Below, piece after piece: positions 33,601 through 45,044 of a stretch of DNA of 64,000 bases. The DNA comes from Cladorhizidae sp. MBARI D1340-BT2. Taxonomy: Eukaryota > Porifera > Demospongiae > Poecilosclerida > Cladorhizidae. Positions within the stretch are counted from its first letter, which is position 1; every line of letters begins with the position of its first letter. The stretch is from contig JAQNBH010000010.1 of the NCBI GenBank assembly GCA_028752905.1, positions 12,040,993-12,104,992 on the forward strand. The letters are read 5' to 3'. The translations under genes were made by a program, and so were the position numbers. The notes beneath the pieces were generated by a model. The model worked only from the letters and a program-made list of their open reading frames with translations, searched no databases and was not told the DNA's origin.

Positions 33601-36600
33601 GAAGATTGGGAGAAGCAGGTCTCACTGTCCAACTAGTGGGGCAGAACACAGGGAATGTGAAGATTGGGAGAAGCAGGTCTCACTGTCCAACTAGTGGGGC
33701 AGAACACGGGGAATGTGAAGATTGGGAGAAGCAGGTCTCACTGTCCAACTAGTGGGGCAGAACTCAGGGAATGTGAAGATTGGGAGAAGCAGGTCTCACT
33801 GTCCAACTAGTGGGGCAGAACACAGGGAATGTGAAGATTGGGAGAAGCAGGTCAACTAGTGGGGCAGAACACAGGGAATGTGAAGATTGGGAGAAGCAGG
33901 TCTCACTGTCCAACTAGTGGGGCAGAACACAGGGAATGTGAAGATTGGGAGAAGCAGGTCTCACTGTCCAACTAGTGGGGCAGAACACAGGGAATGTGAA
34001 GACTGGGAGAAGGAGGTCTCACTGTCCAACTAGTGGGGCAGAACACAGGGAATGTGAATATTGAGAGAAGCAGGTCTCACTGTCCAACTAGTGGGGCAGA
34101 ACACAGGGAATGTGAAGATTGGGAGAAGCAGGTCTCACTGTCCAACTAGTGGGGCAGAACACAGGGAATGTGAAGATTGGGAGAAGCAGGTCTCACTGTC
34201 CAACTAGTGGGGCAGAACACAGGGAATGTGAAGATTGGGAGAAGCAGGTCTCACTGTCCAACTAGTGGGGCAGAACACAGGGAATGTGAAGATTGGGAGA
34301 AGCAGGTCCCACTGTCCAACTAGTGGGGCAGAACACAGGGAATGTGAAGATTGGGAGAAGCAGGTCTCACTGTCCAACTAGTGGGGCAGAACACAGGGAA
34401 TGTGTAGATTGGGAGAAGCAGGTCTCACTGTCCAACTAGTGGAGCAGAACACAGGGAATGTGAAGATTGGGAGAAGCAGGTCTCACTGTCCAACTAGTGG
34501 AGCAGAACACAGGGAATGTGAAGATTGGGAGAAGCAGGTCTCACTGTCCAACTAGTGGGGCAGAACACAGGGAATGTGAAGATTGGGAGAAGCAGGTCTC
34601 ACTGTCCAACTAGTGGGGCAGAACACAGGGAATGTGAAGATTGGGAGAAGCAGGTCTCACTGTCCAACTAGTGGGGCAGAACACAGGGAATGTGAAGATT
34701 GGGAGAAGCAGGTCTCACTGTCCAACTAGTGGGGCAGAACTCAGGGAATGTGAAGATTGGGAGAAGCAGGTCTCACTGTCCAACTAGTGGGGCAGAACAC
34801 AGGGAATGTGAAGATTGGGAGAAGCAGGTCTCACTGTCCAACTAGTGGGGCAGAACACAGGGAATGTGAAGATTGGGAGAAGCAGGTCTCACTGTCCAAC
34901 TAGTGGGGCAGAACACAGGGAATGTGAAGATTGGGAGAAGCAGGTCTCACTGTCCAACTAGTGGGGCAGAACACAGGGAATGTGAAGATTGGGAGAAGCA
35001 GGTCTCACTGTCTAACTAGTGGGGCAGAACACAGGGAGTGTGAAGATTGGGAGAAGCAGGTCTCACTGTCCAACTAGTGGAGCAGAACACAGGGAATGTG
35101 AAGATTGGGAGAAGCAGGTCTCACTGTCCAACTAGTGGGGCAGAACACAGGGAATGTGAAGATTGGGAGAAGCAGGTCTCACTGTCCAACTAGTGGGGCA
35201 GAACACAGGGAATGTGAAGATTGGGAGAAGGAGGTCTCACTGTCCAACTAGTGGGGCAGAACACAGGGAATGTGAAGATTGGGAGAAGCAGGTCTCACTG
35301 TCCAACTAGTGGGGCAGAACACAGGGAATGTGAAGATTGGGAGAAGCAGGTCTCACTGTCCAACTAGTGGGGCAGAACACAGGGAATGTGAAGATTGGGA
35401 GAAGCAGGTCTCACTGTCCAACTAGTGGGGCAGAACACAGGGAATGTGAAGATTGAGAGAAGCAGGTCCCACTGTCCAACTAGTGGGGCAGAACACAGGG
35501 AGTGTGAAGATTGAGAGAAGCAGGTCCCACTGTCCAACTAGTGGGGCAGAACACAGGGAATGTGAAGATTGGGAGAAGCAGGTCTCACTGTCCAACTAGT
35601 GGGGCAGAACACAGGGAATGTGAAGATTGGGAGAAGCAGGTCTCACTGTCCAACTAGTGGGGCAGAACACAGGGAATGTGAAGATTGGGAGAAGCAGGTC
35701 TCACTGTCCAACTAGTGGGGCAGAACACAGGGAATGTGAAGATTGGGAGAAGGAGGTCTCACTGTCCAACTAGTGGGGCAGAACACAGGGAATGTGAAGA
35801 TTGGGAGAAGCAGGTCTCACTGTCCAACTAGTGGGGCAGAACACAGGGAATGTGAAGATTGGGAGAAGCAGGTCTCACTGTTCAACTAGTGGGGCAGAAC
35901 ACAGGGAATGTGAAGATTGGGAGAAGCAGGTCTCACTGTCCAACTAGTGGGGCAGAACACAGGGAATGTGAAGATTGGGAGAAGCAGGTCTCACTGTCCA
36001 ACTAGTGGGGCAGAACACAGGGAATGTTAAGATTGGGAGAAGCAGGTCTCACTGTTCAACTAGTGGAGAAAACAGGGAATGTGAAGATTGGGAGAAGCAG
36101 GTCTCACTGTCCAACTAGTGGGGCAGAACACAGGGAATGTGAAGATTGGGAGAAGCAGGCTCACTGTTCAACTAGTGGGGCAGAACACAGGGAATGTGAA
36201 GATTGGGAGAAGCAGGTCTCACTGTCCAACTAGTGGGGCAGAACACAGGGAATGTGAAGATTGGGAGAAGCAGGCTCACTGTCCAACTAGTGGGGCAGAA
36301 CACAGGGAATGTGAAGATTGGGAGAAGCAGGTCTCACTGTCAACTAGTGGGGCAGAACACAGGGAATGTGAAGATTGGGAGAAGCAGGTCTCACTGTCCA
36401 ACTAGTGGGGCAGAACACAGGGAATGTGAAGATTGGGAGAAGCAGGTCTCACTGTCCAACTAGTGGGGCAGAACACAGGGAATGTGAAGATTGGGAGAAG
36501 CAGGTCTCATTGTCCAACTAGTGGAGCAGAACACAGGGAATGTGAAGATTGGGAGAAGCAGGTCTCACTGTCCAACTAGTGGGGCAGAACACAGGGAATG

Positions 36601-38293
36601 TGAAGATTGGGAGAAGCAGGTCTCACTGTCCAACTAGTGGGGCAGAACACAGGGAATGTGAAGATTGGGAGAAGCAGGTCTCACTGTCCAACTAGTGGGG
36701 CAGAACACAGGGAGTGTGAGATTGGGAGAAGCAGGTCTCACTGTCCAACTAGAGGGAATGTGAAGATTGGGAGAAGCAGGTCTCACTGTCCAACTAGTGG
36801 GGGAGAACACAGGGAATGTGAAGATTGGGAGAAGCAGGTCTCACTGTCCAACTAGTGGGGCAGAACACAGGGAATGTGAAGATTGAGAGAAGCAGGTCTC
36901 ACTGTCCAACTAGTGGGGCAGAACACAGGGAATGTGAAGATTGAGCGAAGCAGGTCTCACTGTCCAACTAGTGGGGCAGAACACAGGGAATGTTAAGATT
37001 GGGAGAAGCAGGTCTCACTGTCCAACTAGTGGGGCAGAACACAGGGAGTGTGAAGATTGGGAGAAGCAGGTCTCACTGTACAACTAGTGGGGCAGAACAC
37101 AGGGAATGTGAAGATTGGGAGAAGCAGGTCTCACTGTCCAACTAGTGGGGCAGAACACAGGGAATGTGAAGATTGGGAGAAGCAGGTCTCACTGTCCAAC
37201 TAGTGGAGAACACAGGGAATGTGAAGATTGGGAGAAGCAGGTCTCACTGTCCAACTAGTGGGGCAGAACACAGGGAATGTGAAGATTGGGAGAAGCAGGT
37301 CTCACTGTCCAACTAGTGGGGCAGAACACAGGGAATGTGAAGATTGAGAGAAGTAGGTCTCACTGTCCAACTAGTGGGGCAGAACACAGGGAATGTGAAG
37401 ATTGAGAGAAGTAGGTCTCACTGTCCAACTAGTGGGGCAGAACACAGGGAATGTGAAGATTGGGAGAAGCAGGTCTCACTGTCCAACTAGTGGGGCAGAA
37501 CACAGGGAATGTGAAGATTGAGAGAAGTAGGTCTCACTGTCCAACTAGTGGGGCAGAACACAGGGAATGTGAAGATTGGGAGAAGCAGGTCTCACTGTCC
37601 AACTAGTGGGGCAGAACACAGGGAATGTGAAGATTGGGAGAAGCAGGTCTCACTGTCCAACTAGTGGGGCAGAACACAGGGAATGTGAAGATTGGGAGAA
37701 GTAGGTCTCACTGTCCAACTAGTGGGGCAGAACACAGGGAATGTGAAGATTGGGAGAAGCACGTCTCACTGTCCAACTAGTGGGGCAGAACACAGGGAAT
37801 GTGAAGATTGGGAGAAGCAGGTCTCACTGTCCAACTAGTGGGGCAGAACACAGGGAATGTGAAGATTGGGAGAAGCAGGTCTCACTGTCCACTAGTGGGG
37901 CAGAACACAGGGAATGTGAAGATTGGGAGAAGCAGGTCTCACCGTCCAACTAGTGGGGCAGAACACAGGGAATGTGAAGATTGAGAGAAGGAGGTCTCAC
38001 TGTCCAACTAGTGGAGAACACAGGGAATGTTAAGATTGAGAGAAGCAGGTCTCACTGTCCAACTAGTGGGGCAGAACACAGGGAATGTGAAGATTGGGAG
38101 AAGTAGGTCTCACTGTCCAACTAGTGGGGCAGAACACAGGGAGTGTGAAGATTGGGAGAAGCAGGTCTCACCGTCCAATTAGTGGGGCAGAACACAGGGA
38201 GTGTGAAGATTGGGAGAAGGAGGTCTCACTGTCCAACTAGTGGGGCAGAACACAGGGAATGTGAAGATTGGGAGAAGCAGGTCTCACTGTCCA
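27621..38293. repeat. 58-bp satellite array, 10.7 kb, with higher-order repeats
   Basis: About 184 head-to-tail copies of gtggggcagaacacagggaa, tgtgaagattgggagaagca, ggtctcactgtccaacta. Most units differ by 0-2 bases. Marker variants are agagaag, ggaggtc, cccactg, tgtagatt, a 3-bp deletion (gtggagaacac) and a 9-bp deletion (caggtcaactag). Identical marker combinations recur at spacings of 1679 bp (29 units minus 3) and 5263 bp (91 units minus 15), so large blocks were duplicated. Divergence rises toward the right edge (36000-38290). Small open frames inside are artefacts. Confidence 0.98.
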
Positions 38294-39063
38294 TAACTGT
38301 CCTGGCATTTTGTTGCCAACTCTTGCAGGTGTATCCCAGACAGCAGTTGGAATGGTGCTAGACTTAACACTTTACAGTGTCCCTGTAACACCATTGCATG
38401 TGTTTGGAATGGTGCTAGATTTAACACTTTACAGTGTCCCTGTAACACCATTGCATGTGTACAATCTAGATCGAACTAATCCCCCACACACACCACTAAC
38501 CCTCCCTCCCCTACACGTGGCATACACACACACACACACACACATTCATGGAGGTTCAAGACTCCTTGAGTAGCTGTATAGGTACCAATCAAAAGAGGGC
38601 CCACACTTCTTGCTACAGACTAAACTGGCTAGTACTAACATCAACAGAGCTCCAAATAGCTAAAGCTGAATAGCTGTGGATCGCCAGGAGATTTCCAAAG
38701 ACTACGAAGCAAAAAAGGTGTGAACAAGTTAGGGGGGAGGGGGGAACGATGCTATGCGTGCCTATGAATTATTCATGTTCCTGAAGCACGGCATCTACAT
38801 CATCTGATACGCACAACTAACTGCCCGTCACCCAACACAATACAAGCACTTGTAACTCTCACAAAACAAAGAAACCCAGAGTCGCTGTGGCTGCCATTTT
38901 CCTTGTAACATTAAAGAAACAGGTCTTTTCATGACATCATTCCCTACCTTGTGAGATGTGTACTTGTATCAGTTATCAGTTCCTACTGGGTGTTCAGGGT
39001 ACGTAGCTTCAGCACTTGCAGGAAATTGCTATCTAGTTCTGCACCGTAGCCTCGAACAACGGC
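38294..39063. other. Intergenic, with a two-copy tandem repeat
   Basis: At 38348-38461 a 57-58-bp segment (tggaatggtgctagacttaa ... accattgcatgtgt) occurs twice in tandem. A (CA)n run lies at 38524-38543. A tract ttgttgccaactcttgcag before 38329 looks like a splice acceptor, but no convincing exon follows. Confidence 0.5.
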
Positions 39064-39330
39064 TTAATTAACAAACAAAAAATGGACATCTGATAGGATC
39101 TTTAGCAAGCACTGACGTTTGTCCTTTCCATATGGCTTAGACAACATCTCTTCCACACCTAGCCGGGTACATGGTATGGCTACTGTCACCTGCAGCGCTG
39201 CCATGCGGCTCCCTGCCTCCTCGAGCTTCTCCACAGCAATGGTGCCATCCCTCCAGTTGCTCGACCCTTCACTAGTAATCTCCATCTGCTGCTTCTCTCC
39301 ATCATCTTCGACTTCAAAGCACATGCATGC
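39064..39330 (-). CDS. Possible terminal exon, unidentified
   Basis: On the minus strand a complex open segment ends in TAA at 39064: GSSNWRDGTIAVEKLEEAGS, then VAIPCTRLGVEEMLSKPYGK, then CLLKILSDVHFLFVN. Its upstream part merges into low-complexity CCCTCCCACC/(CA)n-derived sequence near 39340, so the true exon start is probably near 39320, after gtgctttgaag. The helix-rich composition and balanced codons suggest real protein. I do not recognise the family. Confidence 0.3.
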   Translation of the reverse strand, partial: ACMCFEVEDDGEKQQMEITSEGSSNWRDGTIAVEKLEEAGSRMAALQVTVAIPCTRLGVEEMLSKPYGKDKRQCLLKILSDVHFLFVN

Positions 39331-39497
39331 ACGCATGCCCACCCACCTACCCTCCCTCCCACCTGCCCTCCCTCCCACCTGCCCGCACACACACACACAC
39401 TGCAACACAAGACACCATCTCGCTAATAATAGTGTAGCCATGGACACTGGTACGCAGGCACGATATTTCACCGTTTTATTTTTGAAGGGGGGAGCTA

Positions 39498-39529
<32 letters not shown>

Positions 39530-40094
39530 GGAGGCTAAATTCTCTTGGGAAATACAAAACAAGGTGGAGGATGAATTTGCTGCACGAGAATAATAACGAG
39601 AGCAGCAGCAGCTGTTGCTGAGAAGGCATCACTCACAGCTTGCCAAGTAATAATAACATGAGCACTGAGCATGCTCGTGAGAGATTAGGTGGAGCTTTGA
39701 ACTTTTTATTTTGCTAAAAGTTGGTCTGGCCAAAACCTAGGCAACCGGCCCGGTTCCTCCCTGGCCTGTGCCTAGACATGTACGCACAATAGACATGTAC
39801 GCACAATATGGAGAGACTCAGTGAGCAGTTGACACACAGACTCTTGTAAGTTTCAGCCATTACATCACTCCTATACACACACACACACACATTGAGTTAC
39901 TGACAGATGCACAGCCAGCCAGTCAGAGAGATAGGCAGACAGAGAGAGTCCGACTGTGAGACACACAGACACTCACACACCATAAGGAGAGCTAGAACAG
40001 TGTTGTCAAGCAGCTGCCTAACACTCAAACATCATCAACAACAACAACAACATTACATCATTACCAATTATTCCAGCGAGAGACGGACTAGTGC

Positions 40095-40194
40095 NNNNNN
40101 NNNNNNNNNNNNNNNNNNNNNNNNNNNNNNNNNNNNNNNNNNNNNNNNNNNNNNNNNNNNNNNNNNNNNNNNNNNNNNNNNNNNNNNNNNNNNN
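40095..40194. other. Assembly gap (100 N)
   Basis: Exactly 100 unknown bases, a placeholder size. It sits inside the hAT remnant and upstream of the MFSD9-like exons, so missing coding sequence here is possible. Confidence 0.99.
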
Positions 40195-40330
40195 TGGAGA
40201 AGAAATCTTTGCTGAGTGGAGAGTTTTTAAGAGAGTCTGGCACAAGAGAAGAAGAAAATGATGGAGAAAAAGAAACTAAGTAAACCACCCACTCTCCAGG
40301 ATATGAAGACAGAGATGGAGCTTTCAGGAG

Positions 40331-40618
40331 CATACAAAGAGATCTTACAAAGAGATCTTCCCAGAGATTTTCAAGTTACTGGATATTTTACTAACTCTTC
40401 CAATTGCAACAGCTACTGTCGAACGTTCTTTTAGTCGGATGAAGATTGTGAAGACACGTCTTCGAAATAGACTAAGTGACATCAACCTTGCTAGGCTCAT
40501 GCGAATCGCAATTGAAGGGCCTGAACTGACTTCAGTAGATTTTAGTGCAATTTTGGACAATTTTGGACATTCAAGGAGAAAAATCGTCGTATTGCTTTAT
40601 AAAATTTCTAAATGTTAG
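40331..40618 (+). pseudogene. hAT transposase C-terminal dimerisation domain
   Basis: Plus-strand codons give SYKEIFPEIFKLLDILLTLP, then IATATVERSFSRMKIVKTRL, then RNRLSDINLARLMRIAIEGP, ending at TAG 40618. This is the hAT C-terminal dimerisation domain: the xxATVERSFSxMKxVKTRLR block and the following LxxLMxI helix are its hallmarks. The catalytic parts upstream are not seen. They are either deleted or hidden in the gap. Confidence 0.85.
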
Positions 40619-40897
40619 CAAAATGTCAATGTCAATGTTGCACTATGACATCATAATTTTTGAAAATCCTGGGGGGCGGGGAACTCTGGCTAGGGGTGGG
40701 GTGGGGGGGGGACATCCCCCATATGCAACCCTGCATTAGTGATGTGTAAAATGTTTAATATTGATGAGTAATGTTCACACTTCAATTAAAAAAATTATCT
40801 ATATGTAGCAATTTGCTAATCTGCAAAAGTAAATTGAAATAAATTGCATTTATCACCAGTTGTGTTTCTCTCTGCATCTTCTCTGTCACCATCCCAG

Positions 40898-41027
40898 GGC
40901 AGAATGAGTGACTTGCTGGGCAGGAAGAGAGTGTTGCTGCTCTCCTACCTGCTCCCAGCCCTGGGCTACTTCTCTCTCAGCCTGTCTGGAAGTCTATGGA
41001 TGGTAGCTCTCTCCAGAATACCCACTG
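40898..41027 (+). CDS. MFSD9: MFSD9-like MFS transporter, internal exon
   Basis: A polypyrimidine tract ending catcccag (40897) opens an exon reading GRMSDLLGRKRVLLLSYLLP, then ALGYFSLSLSGSLWMVALSR, then IPTG, closing at a GT donor (gtataa, 41028) in phase 1. GRMSDLLGRKRVL is the major-facilitator motif A (G-x3-D-x2-GRK) between transmembrane helices 2 and 3. Helix 3 and the start of helix 4 follow. Joining to the exon at 45045 restores a Gly codon and the conserved RIPTG-LFKHGLTICKAYLAD transition seen in MFSD9 proteins. Upstream exons for helices 1-2 were not found: they lie upstream of the hAT remnant, in the gap, or outside the window. The family call rests on remembered motifs. Confidence 0.75.
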
Positions 41028-41089
41028 GTATAAAATATTACTTTATATCAGAGGTCTTTTTTAAAATTATTTTTGTCAGGTGTGAGTAG

Positions 41090-44000
41090 AGTATTGATCA
41101 ACCTGCCTCAGCCCAGTGTGGTGTTGGTGCAGAGTCCCCATAGAGCTATTGTCAGCCTGCCTCAACCCAGTGTGGTGTTGGTCCAGTGTGTGTCCCCATA
41201 GAGCTATTGTCAACCTACTTCAACCTACCTCAACCCAGTGTGGTGTCCAGTGTGTGTCCCCATAGCGCTATTGTCAACCTACTTCAACCTGCCTCAACCC
41301 AGTGTGATGTTGGTCCAGTGTATGTCTCCATAGAGCTATTGTCAACCTACTTCAACCTGCCTCAACCCAGTATGATGTTGGTCCAGTGTGTGTCCCCATA
41401 GAGCTGTTGTCAACCTACTTCAACCTGCCTCAACCCAGTGTGATGTTGGTCCAGTGTGTGTCCCCATAGAGCTATTGTCAACCTACTTCAACCTGCCTCA
41501 ACCCAGTGTGGTGTTGGTCCAGTATGTGTCTCCATAGAGCTATTGTCAACCTGCTTCAACCTGCCTCAACCCAGTGTGGTGTTGGTCCAGTGTGTGTCCC
41601 CATAGAGCTATTGTCAACCTACTTCGACCTGCCTCAACCCAGTGTGGTGTTGGTCCAGTGTGTGTCCCCATAGAGCTATTGTCAACCTACTTCAACCTGC
41701 CTCAACCCAGTGTGATGTAGGTCCAGTGTGTGTCCCAATAGAGCTATTGTCAACCTACTTCAACCTGCCTCAGCCCAGTGTGATGTAGTTCCAGTATGTG
41801 TCCCCATAGAGCTATTGTCAACCAACTTCAACCTTCCTCAGCCCAGTGTGATGTAGGTCCAGTGTGTGTCCCCATAGAGCTATTGTCAACCTACTTCAAC
41901 CTGCCTCAACCAGTGTGGTGTTGGTCCAGTGTGTGTCCCCATAGAGCTATTGTCAACCTACTTCAACCTGCCTCAACCCAGTATGATGTTGGTCCAGTGT
42001 GTGTCCCCATAGAGCTATTGTCAACCAACTTCAACCTGCCTCAATCCAGTGCAATGTTGGTCCAGTGTGTGTCTTCATAGAGCTATTGTCGACCTACTTC
42101 AACCTGCCTCAACCCAGTGTGGTGTTGGTCCAGTGTGTGACCCCATAGAGCTATTGTCAACCTACTTCAACCTGCCTCAACCCAGTGCGATGTTGGTCCA
42201 GTGTGTGTCCCCATAGAGGTATTGTCAACCTACTTCAACCTGCCTCAACCAGTGTGGTGTTGGTCCAGTGCGTGTCCCCATAGAGCTAAATTGTCAACCT
42301 ACTTCAACCTGCCTCAACCCAGTGTGGTGTTGGTCCAGTGTGTGTCCCCATAGAGCTATTGTCAACTTACTTCAACCTGCCTCAACCCAGTGTGATGTTG
42401 GTCCAGTGTGTGTCCCCATAGAGAGCTATTGTCAACCTACTTCAACCTGCCTCAACCCAGTGTGATGTTGGTCCAGTGTGTGTCCCCATAGAGCTATTGT
42501 CAACCTACTTCAACCTGCCTCAACCCAGTGTGATGTTGGTCCAGTGTGTGTCCCCATAGAGCTATTGTCAACCTACTTCAACCTGCCTAAATCCAGTGTG
42601 ATGTTGGTCCAGTGTGTGTCCCCATAGAGCTATTGTCAACCTACTTCAACCTGTGTGGTGTTGGTCCAGTGTGTGTCCATAGAGCTACATTGTCAACCTG
42701 CCTAACCCAGTGTGGTGTTGGTCCAGTATGTGTCCCCATAGAGCTATTGTCAACCTACTTCAACCTGCCTCAACCAGTTGTGGTGTTGGTCCAGTGTGTG
42801 TCCCCATAGGTCAACCTACTTCAACCTGCCTCAACCCAGTGTGGTGTTGGTCCAGTGTGTGTCCCCATAGAGCTATTGTCAACCTACTTCAACCTGCCTC
42901 AACCCAGTATGATGTTGGTCCAGTGTGTGTCCCCATAGAGCTATTGTCAACCAACTTCAACCTGCCTCAACCCAGTGCAATGTTGGTCCAGTGTGTGTCT
43001 TCATAGAGCTATTGTCGACCTACTTCAACCTGCCTCAACCCAGTGTGGTGTTGGTCCAGTGTGTGTCCCCATAGAGCTAAATTGTCAACCTACTTCAACC
43101 TGCCTCAACCCAGTGTGGTGTTGGTCCAGTGTGTGTCCCCATAGAGCTATTGTCAACCTACTTCAACCTGCCTCAACCCAGTGTGGTGTTGGTCCAGTGT
43201 GTGTCCCCATAGAGCTAAATTGTCAACCTACTTCAACCTGCCTCAACCCAGTGTGGTGTTGGTCCAGTGTGTGTCCCCATAGAGCTATTGTCAACCTACT
43301 TCAACCTGCCTCAACCCAGTGTGGTGTTGGTCCAGTGTGTGTCCCCATAGAGCTAAATTGTCAACCTACTTCAACCTGCCTCAACCCAGTGTGGTGTTGG
43401 TCCAGTGTGTGTCCCCATAGAGCTATTGTCAACCTACTTCAACCTGCCTCAACCCAGTGTGGTGTTGGTCCAGTGTGTGTCCCCATAGAGCTAAATTGTC
43501 AACCTACTTCAACCTGCCTCAACCCAGTGTGGTGTTGGTCCAGTGTGTGTCCCCATAGAGCTATTGTCAACCTACTTCAACCTGCCTCAACCAAGTGTGG
43601 TGTTGGTCCAGTGTGTGTCCCCATAGAGCTAAATTGTCAACCTACTTCAACCTGCCTCAACCAAGTGCGATGTTGGTCCAGTGTGTGTCCCCATAGAGGT
43701 ATTGTCAACCTACTTCAACCTGCCTCAACCCAGTGTGGTGTTGGTCCAGTGTGTGTCCCCATAGAGCTATTGTCAACTTACTTCAACCTGCCTCAACCCA
43801 GTGTGATGTTGGTCCAGTGTGTGTCCCCATAGAGAGCTATTGTCAACCTACTTCAACCTGCCTCAACCCAGTGTGATGTTGGTCCAGTGTGTGTCCCCAT
43901 AGAGCTATTGTCAACCTACTACAACCTGTGTGGTGTTGGTCCAGTGTGTGCTATTGTCAACCTGCCTCAACCCAGTGTGGTGTTGGTCCAGTATGTGTCC

Positions 44001-44180
44001 CCATAGAGCTATTGTCAACCTACTTCAACCTGCCTCAACCCAGTGTGGTGTTGGTCCAGTGTGTGTCCCCATAGAGCTAAATTGTCAACCTACTTCAACC
44101 TGCCTCAACCCAGTGTGGTGTTGGTCCAGTGTGTGTCCCCATAGAGCTATTGTTAACCTACTTCAACCTTCCTCAACCCA
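41090..44180. repeat. 68-bp intronic minisatellite with 138-bp dimer block
   Basis: About 45 copies of agctattgtcaacctacttc, aacctgcctcaacccagtgt, ggtgttggtccagtgtgtgt, ccccatag. Variants include gatgtt, caatgtt and agctaaattg (+2 bp). From about 43020 to 43670 the 68- and 70-bp forms alternate strictly, giving a 138-bp dimer that is divisible by three and explains a 285-codon open frame. The array sits entirely within the intron between the two MFSD9-like exons. Confidence 0.96.
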
Positions 44181-45044
44181 GTAAGAGTGTAATCTACTGT
44201 ATTAGGGAGTCAGGTATAGCACTCTGTGTGTGTGTGTATGTGCGTGCGTGTGTCCCCTATTTACTTCTAAACTCACTTTGGTAGTTCTTGCTTGTCATTT
44301 GCAAAGGTAGGAAACCAGTTGACCAAAGTTTAGTTTCAAGATCTTGTTTATTTTACTTCTCCCCTCCCCCGACCTCCCACGCACATAACTTACCTTACCC
44401 GTCCGTTGACATGCACTATAAGGGCTGTATTCAGACATTTTGTCGGAGGTGGGGCGAGGTCCTTATGCTCTGATGTACCTGGTAGCCTCTACCTATCCAA
44501 GTTAAAGATGACAAAGTTCCTGTAGCAGATGGCCATATATTTTAACGCAATCTTAGAAAGGTAAAGGTCGTCAACGTGAATTTTATAACCGTCGATGTCA
44601 TCCAGGACACAGAATTAACGGGTGCATAATGGAGTTTTAATGGTAATTCATGTTTTTACACTGAGTAACGTCAAGTCAATGGAGTCATGAGACCCTTTAC
44701 CTATTATGTAATTGACTTGAAGAAAAGAGTATTATAATATTAGATGTTTGTCTTTGCTAAGGACTCAAAGTGTGCTCAAGAGGTTTCCCCCCTTTCCCCC
44801 CCCCCCCCCCTTCTTCTCGGGTCTAAATTGGCCGATATGGCGAAAAACTACTAAAGTGAGTTTTGGCCGAGATGTAAGCTTTTTTTGTGTGCTGCCATTT
44901 TAAAGGGAGAGTGTTACCTCACTCCCCAATAATTGCATCTTAGTGCCAGTATTTTACCTCTCCTCCTTATATGAATCTCCTCCTTGTATGAAACACCGAC
45001 TATCATGGGGTTGTTGTTGTTCTGTCCCATTATATAATTCACAG
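44181..45044. other. 3' part of the MFSD9-like intron
   Basis: Unique intronic sequence with (TG)n near 44224-44252 and a poly-C tract near 44786-44810. It ends in ttatataattcacag, the acceptor for the next exon. No other gene seen. Confidence 0.7.

Larger units (their letters stand above)
39480..40735 (+). mobile_element. hAT transposon remnant, partly in assembly gap
   Basis: The right end carries a hAT-like terminus (ccccatatgcaaccctg, ending 40735) preceded by G-rich sequence like that of the MITE at 26518. A plus-strand dimerisation domain lies at 40331-40618. The left limit is tentatively put at the G-rich tract near 39480-39531. The middle is missing in the gap at 40095-40194. Confidence 0.55.

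Noticed and set aside
27621..38293. Possible CRISPR or coding array in the 58-bp repeat
   Set aside because: Units are contiguous without spacers, and frames are broken because 58 is not a multiple of three.
38329..38470. Exon following the acceptor-like ttgccaactcttgcag
   Set aside because: The following open sequence is a tandemly duplicated 57-58-bp segment, with no resemblance to MFS helices 1-2 expected upstream of the transporter exons.
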